Of a stretch of 64,000 nt of DNA, positions 1 to 7,298 are shown one piece after another; within the stretch, counting starts at the first letter, position 1; the number at the start of each line of letters is the position of its first letter. The position numbers were made by a program, and so were the translations under genes. Source of the stretch: Pseudomonas nicosulfuronedens (GTDB lineage: Bacteria; Pseudomonadota; Gammaproteobacteria; Pseudomonadales; Pseudomonadaceae); contig NZ_SWDV01000018.1 of assembly GCF_005877905.1 (NCBI RefSeq), forward strand, positions 62,001-126,000, written 5' to 3'. Below the pieces are notes generated by a model. That model saw only the letters and a program-made list of their open reading frames with translations. It did no database searches and had not been told where the DNA came from.

Positions 1-90
1 TACCGCTTCAGCCGACCGCTGACCGGCGGCTACTACTGGTGCCCGCCGCGCAAGGATGGGTTGCTGGATTTGAGTGCATTGCTGGGCTGA
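1..90 (+). CDS. C-terminal end of a probable Dyp-type (dye-decolourising) heme peroxidase, partial
   Basis: Only the last 29 codons are present; the frame is open from the first base and stops at TGA 88-90. The tail contains FSRPLTGGYYWCPP, which resembles the C-terminal strand of bacterial Dyp-type peroxidases (a phenylalanine-serine, then T-G-x-Y-Y/F, then aromatic/proline pattern). Such enzymes are heme peroxidases that oxidise dyes and phenolics with hydrogen peroxide. A rho-independent terminator follows 17 bp after the stop. The identification rests on one short motif, so it is tentative; the rest of the gene lies before the window. Confidence 0.45.
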   Translation, partial: YRFSRPLTGGYYWCPPRKDGLLDLSALLG

Positions 91-107
91 TCCTTTGCCG
101 CACCTCG

Positions 108-134
108 AAAGCCCCGCCAGCGTGCGGGCTTTTT
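108..134 (+). terminator. Rho-independent terminator after the partial peroxidase gene
   Basis: AAAGCCC (108-114) pairs with GGGCTTT (126-132), with extra G-C pairs inside the stem, and a T-run follows. It lies directly after the stop codon at 90. Confidence 0.75.
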
Positions 135-167
135 GGGGGCAGGCTAGTGTGCGGGCATTTGGCGATG

Positions 168-308
168 CCCTCTCCCTAACCCTCTCCCTGAAGGGAGAGG
201 GGACTGTCCCGAGCGGACGGAACATTCCGTGCTCGCCGGCTGACTCCGCAATATCACTACACACCAAACGGCTCCCTCTCCCTTCAGGGAGAGGGCTGGG
301 GAGAGGGG
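168..308. repeat. Inverted pair of CCCTCTCCC-type palindromic repeats
   Basis: Two related palindromic units, 168-202 and 274-308, each contain a CCCTCTCCCT...AGGGAGAGGG hairpin plus a second CCCTCTCC or GGAGAGGG half on one side. They face each other about 70 bp apart, an arrangement like a REP doublet. A similar pair sits at 48640-48760. Apart from this pair and the terminator, the 91-433 gap holds only the leader and ribosome-binding site of the cupin gene. Confidence 0.75.
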
Positions 309-433
309 CCGGAGAAGGCGCGCGCTGCGCTTGTTGTCAATGGCACCCCGATCTTCCGCGGAATTGGCTGTTGGTCCGCCACCTCGCGAGGCGTAGCGTG
401 AATCCCACGACCTGACCACCCGAGGATTCCACC

Positions 434-853
434 ATGCTCGCATCCACGTCCCTGAAGTTCCTGTTCGCCGGCCTCGGCCTGGCCCTGAGCCTGCCCGTTT
501 TCGCCCATGGCGACGGTGCCAATGCCGAGAAGATCGAAGTCCAGCAGGAGCAGAAACTCCCTGACGCCGCTGGCAAGAAAGGCCTGATGATCACGGTTTC
601 CTACGAGCCCGGGCAGGCCTCCGGCGCCCATGTGCACAGTGGCTCGGTGTTCGCCTACGTGCTCGAAGGTGCAGTGATCTCCCAGTTGGAAGGGCAGAAG
701 CCGGTGACCTACCAGGCCGGCCAGTCCTGGTACGAGGCACCGAACACACCACACCTGGTGTCGCGTAATGCCAGCAACCAGAAGCCGGCCAAGCTGCTGG
801 TGTGGATGCTGCTGGACGAGAAAGCCCCGGTGCTGACGCCGCTGAAACAGTGA
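434..853 (+). CDS. Secreted small cupin-domain protein
   Basis: A 139-residue protein with an N-terminal signal peptide (hydrophobic stretch about residues 8-24, cleavage probably after VFA-HG), so a periplasmic location is expected. The rest is a single cupin barrel. Cupin motif 1 is seen as GAHVHSGSVFAYVLEGAV (two His and a conserved glycine) and motif 2 as WYEAPNTPHLVSRN. These motifs usually hold a divalent metal. GAGGA lies 9 bases before the ATG. Flanking terminators on both sides suggest a single-gene unit. The substrate is unknown; the family ranges from storage proteins to dioxygenases and isomerases. Confidence 0.8.
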   Translation: MLASTSLKFLFAGLGLALSLPVFAHGDGANAEKIEVQQEQKLPDAAGKKGLMITVSYEPGQASGAHVHSGSVFAYVLEGAVISQLEGQKPVTYQAGQSWYEAPNTPHLVSRNASNQKPAKLLVWMLLDEKAPVLTPLKQ

Positions 854-864
854 GCGCAATGAAG

Positions 865-890
865 AACCCCGCCAATTGGTGGGGTTGTTC
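865..890 (+). terminator. Terminator-like hairpin after the cupin gene
   Basis: AACCCC (865-870) pairs with GGGGTT (881-886), with CCAATTGG between them also self-complementary. The following T-run is weak (TTGTTC). It lies 12 bp after the cupin stop. Confidence 0.5.
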
Positions 891-985
891 GTAGCGGGAC
901 AGGTGTTATGCCGGCCTTTTGTCGTCCGTCACGCTGGCATCGGCGGATAACCTGTTCCAGGTTATGCGCCCTGCGCGAGTCGATC

Positions 986-2332
986 TCACGCCTGTGTGCC
1001 CGGCACCTTGCGGGGGGCCATGAAGAACATCCAGGCCAGCGCGAGGAAGTACATGGTCGGGATGATGGTGAAGAGGATCGCGTAGTTGTTGTGGGTGACG
1101 GTGAGGATGTAGCCGACGACCTGGGTCATGAACATGCCGCCAATCGCCGCGAACATGCCGCCAAACCCGAAGACCGTGCTCATCAGGTGCTTGGGCGTGT
1201 AGTCCATCACCAGGCTCCAGATGTTCGCCGTCCAGGCCTGGTGCGCACCCACGCCCAGGGCGATGGCGGCCACGGCGATCCACAGGCCGCTGGCCTTGGC
1301 GGCGAAGATCACGCCGATGATGGCGCAGGCGCAGATGAACATCGACAGCAGGCGTGCGTGGATGGAGTTCATGCCGCGGCCAATCAGCCACGACGACAGG
1401 ATGCCGCCGCCGATGCTGCCGAAGTCGGCGGTCAACCAGATCAGCATCAGCGGGATGCCCATCTGGGTGACGCTGATGCCCAGGCCGTACTGCTGGTTGA
1501 GGAAGGGCGGCAGCCAGTAGAGGTAGAACCAGAACACCGGGGCGGTCAGCGAATAGGCCAGGGCGAAGGCCCAGGTGCCGCGCATGCGCAGTACGGCGGA
1601 GAAGGGCACACGTTCGGCGGGCGGCTCGTCGGCTTCCTGGATGTAGTCCAGTTCACTCTGCTTCACCGTCGGGTGCTCTTCGGGGTTGAAGTACTTCAGG
1701 CTCCACAGCACCACCCAGACGAAGCCCAGCGCGCTCATGCACAGGAACGCCGCCTGCCAGCCCCAGACCGAGAGGATCAGCGGCAGCAGGGCGGGCGTAA
1801 CCATGGCTCCGACGTTGGTGCCAGCGTTGAAGATGCCGGTCGCCACCGCGCGTTCACCGGCCGGGAACCACAGGCGCGTGGTCTTCACGCAGGCCGGGTA
1901 GTTGGCCGCCTCGGTCAGGCCGAGGATAAAGCGGCAGACCATGAAGCCGGCTGCCGAAGTAGCGAGGCCATGGGCGCCGGTGGCGAAGCTCCACAGCAGC
2001 ACGGCGAAGAAGAACGCGCGCTTCACGCCGATGCGGTCGATCAGCCGGCCCTGCAGCACAAAGCCGATGGCGTAGCCTACCTGGAACCAGAAGTTGATGT
2101 TGGCGTAGTCCATGGCCGTCCAGGCCATCTTCTCGGCGAGGATCGGCTGCATCACGCCCAGGGCGGCGCGGTCGATGTAGTTCAGGGTAGTGGCGAAGAA
2201 CACCAGGGCGAGCATGCCCCAGCGCACCTTGCCGACGGCCATGGCGCCACGCACCTTGCCGAAGAAGGAGGAACCGTGCGGAGCGACGGCGGCGAGGGGA
2301 GCGGATTGCGTATGGATCATGATCGGGGCCAT
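986..2332 (-). CDS. MFS transporter of the anion:cation symporter type, probably quinate/shikimate/dehydroshikimate uptake
   Basis: A 448-residue polytopic membrane protein with about 12 hydrophobic segments. The first part (LNYIDRAALGVMQPILAEKM, then GRLIDRIGVKRAFF) is typical of the hexuronate/glucarate/aromatic-acid carriers of the major facilitator superfamily. A loop at about residues 205-235 (NPEEHPTVKQSELDYIQEAD) separates the two six-helix halves, as is usual in this family. It is transcribed away from quiC, in the same arrangement as in P. aeruginosa, so an aromatic or alicyclic acid such as quinate, shikimate or dehydroshikimate is the likely cargo (inference from context). Two nearby starts are possible (2332 and MIHTQ at 2320); neither has a strong ribosome-binding site. 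Confidence 0.85.
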   Translation of the reverse strand: MAPIMIHTQSAPLAAVAPHGSSFFGKVRGAMAVGKVRWGMLALVFFATTLNYIDRAALGVMQPILAEKMAWTAMDYANINFWFQVGYAIGFVLQGRLIDRIGVKRAFFFAVLLWSFATGAHGLATSAAGFMVCRFILGLTEAANYPACVKTTRLWFPAGERAVATGIFNAGTNVGAMVTPALLPLILSVWGWQAAFLCMSALGFVWVVLWSLKYFNPEEHPTVKQSELDYIQEADEPPAERVPFSAVLRMRGTWAFALAYSLTAPVFWFYLYWLPPFLNQQYGLGISVTQMGIPLMLIWLTADFGSIGGGILSSWLIGRGMNSIHARLLSMFICACAIIGVIFAAKASGLWIAVAAIALGVGAHQAWTANIWSLVMDYTPKHLMSTVFGFGGMFAAIGGMFMTQVVGYILTVTHNNYAILFTIIPTMYFLALAWMFFMAPRKVPGTQA

Positions 2333-2740
2333 CCGTTATCGGGCTGACGCGCAGCCTCAGGAATTATTGTCGTGCCGCAGGCGTTCCCCGTGCTCCACCG
2401 CCGATCGGCGTGGACTTGAGGAGGGGCATGCGGTGGCTGGCGAAAATCAGTGGGCGCGATGGCGGCCGAGCAGGCTGCATAACCCTGGCATCAGGCGGGC
2501 CAGGACGGTTTGCGGATGAGGGATGGAAGCAGCGAGGCGAGGGTGGGGGATGTACATGAGCATTTACCCGTTCTTGAAATTGTTATGGATGACACGCAGG
2601 CCATCTCGCAGCGGCTGTCGTTGTTCCAGGGATTGAGGCAGGTCCCCGGGCAGCCGGATTGCGTCGACGTGGCTAAATCTTGAGCAGCGACCGGAGGAGC
2701 GTCAATTCGATAAACGGCCTTTGGTTCGGTAATCGAACAC
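2333..2740. other. Long leader region between the divergent MFS and quiC genes
   Basis: No gene is supported here. The reading frames present are short and lack ribosome-binding sites. The stretch becomes distinctly richer in A and T from about 2690 towards the operator at 2741, as expected for a promoter region. Confidence 0.5.
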
Positions 2741-2767
2741 AAAACTAACCAGTTAGTACACTTTAAA
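2741..2767 (+). promoter_or_regulatory. Operator and probable promoter of quiC
   Basis: ACTAACCAGTTAGT (2744-2757) is an inverted repeat with 6-bp arms around CA. It runs directly into a plausible -10 element TACACT (2757-2762). The 21-bp stretch 2741-2761 matches the minus strand upstream of aroQ (6948-6968) at 16 positions, including the run TAACCA and the run GTACA. The TetR-family gene at 4868 lies in the same cluster, so it is the natural candidate to bind both (inference). Confidence 0.65.
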
Positions 2768-2856
2768 TTGCTGCCGGCCTGGACCGCCAGAATAATCAGA
2801 CGCAGCCGGAGACCGATTCCAACAAGCCCCTCACCCCGCCCGGCAGGAGTCCAGAG

Positions 2857-4767
2857 ATGCAACGTTCGATCGCTACCGTTTCCTTGAGCGGAACCCTGCC
2901 GGACAAACTCGAAGCCATCGCTGCCGCCGGTTTCGACGGCGTGGAAATCTTCGAGAACGATCTCCTCTACTACGGCGGCAGCCCGCGCGACGTACGCCGG
3001 CTATGCGCGGATCTGGGGCTGGCGATCACCCTGTTCCAGCCGTTCCGCGACTTCGAGGGCTGCCGCCGCGACCGCCTGCCGCGCAACCTCGACCGCCTGG
3101 AACGCAAGTTCGACCTGATGCAGGAGCTGGGCACCGACCTGGTGCTGATGTGCAGCAACGTCGCCGCCGACTCCCTGGGCGAGCGCGACTTCCTCCTCGA
3201 GGATCTCGGCCTTGCTGCCGAGCGCGCCGGTGCCCGTGGCCTGCGCGTGGGGTACGAGGCGCTGGCCTGGGGGCGCCACGTGAACACCTGGCAGCAAGTC
3301 TGGGACCTGGTGCGGGAAGTGAACCACCCGGCGCTGGGGGTGATCCTCGACAGCTTCCATACCCTCTCGCTGAAGGGCGACCCGGCCGGCATCGCGCAGA
3401 TTCCGGGGGAGAAGATCTTCTTCGTGCAGATGGCCGACGCGCCGATCCTGGCCATGGACGTACTGGAGTGGAGCCGGCACTTTCGCAACTTCCCCGGGCA
3501 GGGCGAGTTCGACCTGCCGGGCTTCCTCGCGCCGATCCTGAAGAGCGGCTATCGCGGTCCGTTGTCGCTGGAAATCTTCAATGACGGCTTCCGCGCTGCG
3601 CCGCCGCGCGCCAACGCCGCCGACGGCCTGCGTTCGCTGCTGTACCTGGAGGAGAAAACCCGCGAGCGTCTGCTCGACCAAGGCGCCCCGCAGGAACAGC
3701 TTGGCTGCCTGTTCGCACCGCCGCCGGCCAGCCAGCTCGACGGCGTCGAGTTCCTTGAGTTCGCTGTCGACGAAGCGCTTGGCGCACGCCTGGGCAACTG
3801 GCTGGAGCGCCTGGGCTTCGCCCGTGCGGGCGAACACCGCTCCAAGGCAGTGAGCCTGCTGCGTCAGGGCGACATCAACATCGTACTGAATGCCGAGCCA
3901 TATTCCTTCGGCCACAGCTTCTTCGAAGCCCACGGCCCGTCGCTGTGCGCCACCGCCTTGCGTGTGCGTGACGCCGCCAGTGCGCTGGAGCGTGCGCAGG
4001 ACTACAAGGGACAACCGTATCGCGGGCTGGTCGGCCCCAACGAGCGGGAGATTCCCGCCGTGCGTGCTCCGGACGGTAGCCTGATCTACCTGGTCGAAGC
4101 GCGTGCCGCCGGGAAGACCATCTATGACGTCGACTTCCGTCTCGATCCCGAGGCCCAGCCCAGCGGCCAGCTGCAGCGCATCGACCACATGGCCATGGCG
4201 CTGCCGGCGGATGGGCTGGACAGCTGGGTGTTGTTCTACAAGGGCCTGTTCGACTTCGAGGCCGACGACGAAGTGGTGCTGCCCGACCCTTACGGTCTGG
4301 TGAAGAGCCGCGCCCTGCGCAGCGCCAACGGCAGCGTGCGGCTGCCGCTGAACATCTCGGAGAACCGCAACACGGCGATTTCCCATGCGTTGTCCAGTTA
4401 TCGCGGCTCCGGCGTCCACCACATCGCCTTCGCCTGCGAGGACATCTTCGCCGAAGTCGCGCGGGCCAAGGATGCCGGCGTGCCACTGCTGGAAATCCCG
4501 CTCAATTACTACGACGACCTTGCGGCGCGCTTCGACTTCGATGACGAGTTCCTCAGCGAGTTGGCGTACTTCAACGTGCTCTACGACCGGGACGCCAACG
4601 GCGGCGAGCTGTTCCATGTGTACACCGAGCCGTTCGAGGAGCGCTTCTTCTTCGAAATCATCCAGCGTCGTGGCGGCTATGCGGGTTACGGCGCGGCCAA
4701 CGTCGCCGTGCGCCTGGCGGCCATGGCCCAGGCGCGCAACGGCACCACGCGTCGACCGAAGGTCTGA
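2857..4767 (+). CDS. quiC: 3-dehydroshikimate dehydratase fused to a 4-hydroxyphenylpyruvate dioxygenase-like domain
   Basis: The 636-residue product converts 3-dehydroshikimate to protocatechuate, the committing step of quinate/shikimate catabolism. Residues 1 to about 280 form a sugar-phosphate-isomerase-like TIM barrel. The metal-binding set known for the Pseudomonas enzyme is present: Glu134, Asp165, Gln191 and Glu239, with His168 nearby. The C-terminal half (about 290-636) is a vicinal-oxygen-chelate module like 4-hydroxyphenylpyruvate dioxygenase, with an apparently intact 2-His-1-Glu set (His444, His522, Glu600 in FFFEIIQR). The length equals that of the fused P. aeruginosa form. A ribosome-binding site (AGGAG) precedes ATG 2857. 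The catalytic role of the second domain is unsettled. Confidence 0.95.
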   Translation: MQRSIATVSLSGTLPDKLEAIAAAGFDGVEIFENDLLYYGGSPRDVRRLCADLGLAITLFQPFRDFEGCRRDRLPRNLDRLERKFDLMQELGTDLVLMCSNVAADSLGERDFLLEDLGLAAERAGARGLRVGYEALAWGRHVNTWQQVWDLVREVNHPALGVILDSFHTLSLKGDPAGIAQIPGEKIFFVQMADAPILAMDVLEWSRHFRNFPGQGEFDLPGFLAPILKSGYRGPLSLEIFNDGFRAAPPRANAADGLRSLLYLEEKTRERLLDQGAPQEQLGCLFAPPPASQLDGVEFLEFAVDEALGARLGNWLERLGFARAGEHRSKAVSLLRQGDINIVLNAEPYSFGHSFFEAHGPSLCATALRVRDAASALERAQDYKGQPYRGLVGPNEREIPAVRAPDGSLIYLVEARAAGKTIYDVDFRLDPEAQPSGQLQRIDHMAMALPADGLDSWVLFYKGLFDFEADDEVVLPDPYGLVKSRALRSANGSVRLPLNISENRNTAISHALSSYRGSGVHHIAFACEDIFAEVARAKDAGVPLLEIPLNYYDDLAARFDFDDEFLSELAYFNVLYDRDANGGELFHVYTEPFEERFFFEIIQRRGGYAGYGAANVAVRLAAMAQARNGTTRRPKV

Positions 4768-4778
4768 GCCGCTGCGCT

Positions 4779-4808
4779 TTGCCTGAAAGGCGTAGGGGCG
4801 CGCATAAT
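4779..4808 (+). promoter_or_regulatory. Possible promoter for the TetR-family regulator gene
   Basis: TTGCCT (4779-4784) and CATAAT (4803-4808) are separated by 18 bp, between the quiC stop and the regulator start. No operator-like repeat is seen here, so the regulator may be expressed on its own as well as by read-through from quiC. Confidence 0.35.
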
Positions 4809-4867
4809 CCGCGCACCTCTTCACCATGAAGCAGTCGCCCCTGGCGCCTGCCTGACGATGCAAAGCC

Positions 4868-5533
4868 ATGACCGACAGCGCCACCCAGCCGACTCCTGCT
4901 GAAACTGCCCGCCGGGGCCGCAAGAACAACCCGGAGAAGACCCGCGAGGACATCCTCCAGGCGGCCATCGTCGAGTTCGTCCAGCAGGGGCTGTCCGGGG
5001 CGCGAGTGGATGCCATCGCCGAGCGCATGAACACCTCGAAGCGGATGATCTACTACTACTTCGGCAGCAAGGAGCAGCTCTACCAGGCGGTGCTGGAGAA
5101 ACTCTACGGCGACATTCGCGGCACCGAGCAGACCCTGCACCTGGCCGAGCTGGAGCCGCTGGAAGCCATGCGCCGGCTGGTGGACTTCACCTTCGACCAC
5201 CACGACCGCAACGTCGACTTCGTGCGTATCGTCAGCATCGAGAACATCCACTACGGCCAGTTCGCCTCCGGCTCCGAGGCGATCCGTTCGATGAACAGCA
5301 ACATCCTGCGTACCATCGAGGACATCCTCGTGCGCGGCGCCGCCAGCGGCGCGTTCCGCGATGGCCTGCAGGCCATCGACGTGCACATGCTGATCAGCGG
5401 GTTCTGTTTCTATCGGGTGTCCAACCGCCATACCGTCGGCTCGCTGTTCCAGGTCGAGCTGGAGGACCCGGCGATCAAGGCGCGGCACAAGGAGATGATC
5501 ATCGAGGCGGTTTTACGGTACGTGCAGCCGTAA
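4868..5533 (+). CDS. TetR-family transcriptional regulator of the quinate/shikimate genes
   Basis: A 221-residue regulator with a basic N-terminal arm (ARRGRKNNPEKTRE) and a TetR helix-turn-helix at about residues 22-70. The recognition helix region is DAIAERMNTSKRMIYYYFGS, with the family's characteristic YYYF-x-SKE. The remainder is a helical ligand-binding and dimerisation domain that also fits the AcrR/C-terminal-TetR group. It lies 100 bp after quiC on the same strand, and the dehydrogenase/aroQ operon converges on it. Operator-like repeats at 2744-2757 and 6951-6969 make it the likely repressor of both units, released by a quinate-pathway intermediate (inference). The Shine-Dalgarno sequence is weak. 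Confidence 0.85.
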   Translation: MTDSATQPTPAETARRGRKNNPEKTREDILQAAIVEFVQQGLSGARVDAIAERMNTSKRMIYYYFGSKEQLYQAVLEKLYGDIRGTEQTLHLAELEPLEAMRRLVDFTFDHHDRNVDFVRIVSIENIHYGQFASGSEAIRSMNSNILRTIEDILVRGAASGAFRDGLQAIDVHMLISGFCFYRVSNRHTVGSLFQVELEDPAIKARHKEMIIEAVLRYVQP

Positions 5534-5560
5534 CCGGATTCGGATCTGGAGCGAAGGTTG

Positions 5561-5583
5561 TTCGCGAGCAAGCTCGCTCCTAC
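5561..5583 (-). repeat. REP-like palindrome
   Basis: A single copy of the TTCGCGAGCAAGCTCGCTCC type unit, lying between the convergent stops of the TetR gene and the dehydrogenase gene. It may act as a bidirectional transcription end. Confidence 0.8.
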
Positions 5584-5596
5584 GCTCTTTGTAAAC

Positions 5597-6445
5597 TCAC
5601 ATCTTGGCGAAATGCGCCAACATGCGTTCCGCATCCGCCGGCACGCCGCTGAACAGCTCGAACGCCTTCACCGCCTGGAACACCGCCATGTTGCCGCCAT
5701 CCAGCGTGCGGCAGCCGAGGCGGCGGGCATGCCTCAGCAGCTCGGTCTCCAGCGGGAAGTAGATGATCTCGGCTACCCACAGGCCCGAGTGCAGCAACTC
5801 CAGCGGCAGGGGCGCGCCGGGGAGCTTGGCCATGCCCACGGGCGTGGTGTTGACCAGCCCGTCCGCTTCGGTGACTGCGCCGGCCAGGTCGTGACCGACC
5901 CGCGCGCGCTGTCCGCCGAAATGCGCGTTGAGGTTGTCCACCAGCGCCTGGGCGCGGGCCGAGTCCACTTCGAAGATCGTCAGTTGCCGCACACCTTCGC
6001 TGAGCAGCGCATGGGCCACGGCGGCACCCGCACCGCCGGCGCCCAGTTGCACCACGCGCTCGCGCGCTGCATCGCCGAGGTTGCGCCGAAAGCCTTCGGC
6101 AAAGCCCAGGCAGTCGGTGTTGTGGCCGATCCGCTTGCCCTCGCGTAGTACCACGGTATTCACCGCGCCGATGCCGCGCGCCTCGTCGGACAGCTCGTGC
6201 AGCAGCGGAATCACCGCCTGCTTGCAGGGGAAGGTGATGTTCAGCCCGGTGTAGCCCATGCGTTCAGCGGCGGCGAGCAGGTCGGGCAGGGCGCCGGCAT
6301 CCACGCCCAGGCTGTCCAGGTCGATGAGCCGATAGAGATAGCGCAGCCCCTGGGCGTCGCCTTCGCGCTCATGCAGGGCCGGGGTGCGCGAAGCCTGGAT
6401 GCCGGCGCCGATCAGGCCGGCCAGCACGGTGCGGTAGTCGTTCAT
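5597..6445 (-). CDS. Shikimate dehydrogenase family protein, probably an NAD-linked quinate/shikimate dehydrogenase
   Basis: A 282-residue AroE-fold enzyme. The substrate-binding N-terminal motif reads S-R-T-P (Ser19, Thr21), not the S-x-S-P of biosynthetic AroE; the S-x-T form is reported for quinate dehydrogenases such as the Corynebacterium enzyme. The catalytic pair is present in NITFPCKQ (Lys) and NTDCLGF (Asp). The Rossmann motif LGAGGAG is followed by IFEVDSARA, with acidic residues where NADP enzymes carry N-R-T, pointing to NAD. The position next to quiC and aroQ supports catabolism of quinate or shikimate rather than synthesis. The ATG at 6445 is preferred over an upstream GTG because AAGGGG lies at good spacing, inside the end of aroQ. 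Confidence 0.85.
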   Translation of the reverse strand: MNDYRTVLAGLIGAGIQASRTPALHEREGDAQGLRYLYRLIDLDSLGVDAGALPDLLAAAERMGYTGLNITFPCKQAVIPLLHELSDEARGIGAVNTVVLREGKRIGHNTDCLGFAEGFRRNLGDAARERVVQLGAGGAGAAVAHALLSEGVRQLTIFEVDSARAQALVDNLNAHFGGQRARVGHDLAGAVTEADGLVNTTPVGMAKLPGAPLPLELLHSGLWVAEIIYFPLETELLRHARRLGCRTLDGGNMAVFQAVKAFELFSGVPADAERMLAHFAKM

Positions 6446-6450
6446 GGAGC

Positions 6451-6891
6451 TCACCCCTTGAGCAGCTTGGCGAAGTGCTGGAGGCCCGCGCGGTAACCGT
6501 CGCTGCCCAGTCCGGCAATGACGCCCACGGCAATGGCGGAGATGAACGAGTGGTGCCGGAACTCCTCGCGCTTGTGCACGTTGGACAGGTGCACTTCGAT
6601 CACCGGCAACTCCACGGCGGCCAGCGCATCGCGAATCGCCACCGACGTGTGGGTCCAGGCGGCGGGGTTGATCAGTATCCCGGCGCAGCGGCCACGCGCC
6701 TGGTGGATCCAGTCGATCAGCTGGCCTTCGTGGTTGGTCTGCTTAAACTCGATTTCCAGACCCAGTTCGGTGGCGGTGCGCTGGCAAAGCGCGGCAATGT
6801 CGTCGAGGGTTTCGTGGCCGTACGTAGCCGGTTCGCGGGTGCCGAGCAGGTTTAGGTTTGGCCCGTTGAGCACGAGCAGGGTTTGCGGCAT
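6451..6891 (-). CDS. aroQ: Type II 3-dehydroquinate dehydratase (catabolic paralogue)
   Basis: A 146-residue type II dehydroquinase that interconverts 3-dehydroquinate and 3-dehydroshikimate. The start [20 protein letters not shown] is the family signature. Catalytic Tyr24 and Arg19 sit in the flexible loop, with Asn75, His81 and His101 ([14 protein letters not shown]) in the active site. The length is normal. The ATG at 6891 is used because homology begins there; the frame stays open further upstream but without homology. It precedes the dehydrogenase gene by 5 bp and shares its ribosome-binding region, so the two are translated as one operon. An operator-like repeat lies about 60 bp upstream. 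Confidence 0.93.
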   Translation of the reverse strand: MPQTLLVLNGPNLNLLGTREPATYGHETLDDIAALCQRTATELGLEIEFKQTNHEGQLIDWIHQARGRCAGILINPAAWTHTSVAIRDALAAVELPVIEVHLSNVHKREEFRHHSFISAIAVGVIAGLGSDGYRAGLQHFAKLLKG

Positions 6892-6947
6892 GGAATTTGG
6901 CTCCGTTGTTCTTGTATGGCCTATGGGGCAGGCCTGTGGAGTCAAAA

Positions 6948-6971
6948 TGTACCAAATGGTTAATTTGGTCA
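6948..6971 (-). promoter_or_regulatory. Operator and probable promoter of the aroQ-dehydrogenase operon
   Basis: ACCAAAT (6951-6957) and ATTTGGT (6963-6969) form a perfect 7-bp inverted repeat with a 5-bp centre. On the minus strand a -35-like TTGACC begins the element and GTACATTTT ends it, so the repeat lies between -35 and -10. The minus-strand sequence matches the quiC operator at 16 of 21 positions. Confidence 0.65.
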
Positions 6972-7140
6972 ATGTTGATGGAGATTGGCAAGGTGTGCCG
7001 GTAAATACAGCGATCTTGGAGCTAAGCATGAAGAAAATCGGCGATCCGGTGGTTTTCCTTCCAAGGTCTCGAAAATAACCAAGCTCACTTGCTGGGCGGT
7101 GATCGACCAGACGTAGCGGGTACGACGTAACGGCAGACCT

Positions 7141-7225
7141 GTAGGAGCGAGCTTGCTCGCGAACGATCTCCGCAGTGGGACAACGGGTTCGCGAGCAAGG
7201 ACTGGGCGTCCCCCTCGGTCCTACG
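7141..7225. repeat. REP-like pair with one variant member
   Basis: A standard unit GTAGGAGCGAGCTTGCTCGC is at 7141-7164. An inverted unit at about 7188-7225 begins TTCGCGAGCAAG but then carries GACTGGGCGTCCCCCTCGGT before CCTAC. The same long variant recurs at 25952-25989. Confidence 0.8.
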
Positions 7226-7239
7226 AAAAGCCGGCCGGC

Positions 7240-7266
7240 AAAAAAAGACCCGCCAATCGGCGGGTC
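7240..7266 (-). terminator. Rho-independent terminator of the bkd-lpdV operon
   Basis: Read on the minus strand, GACCCGCC and GGCGGGTC form an 8-bp stem with a 4-base loop (7247-7266), followed by seven T. It lies 33 bp after the lpdV stop. Confidence 0.85.
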
Positions 7267-7298
7267 AGGAGGGGGAAGCCCGTTGGAGAGAGCCGGCT

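Noticed and set aside
3001-5034. A 677-codon open frame on the minus strand opposite quiC
   Set aside because: It covers quiC and the start of the TetR gene in antisense, has low-complexity composition and shows no known motif.
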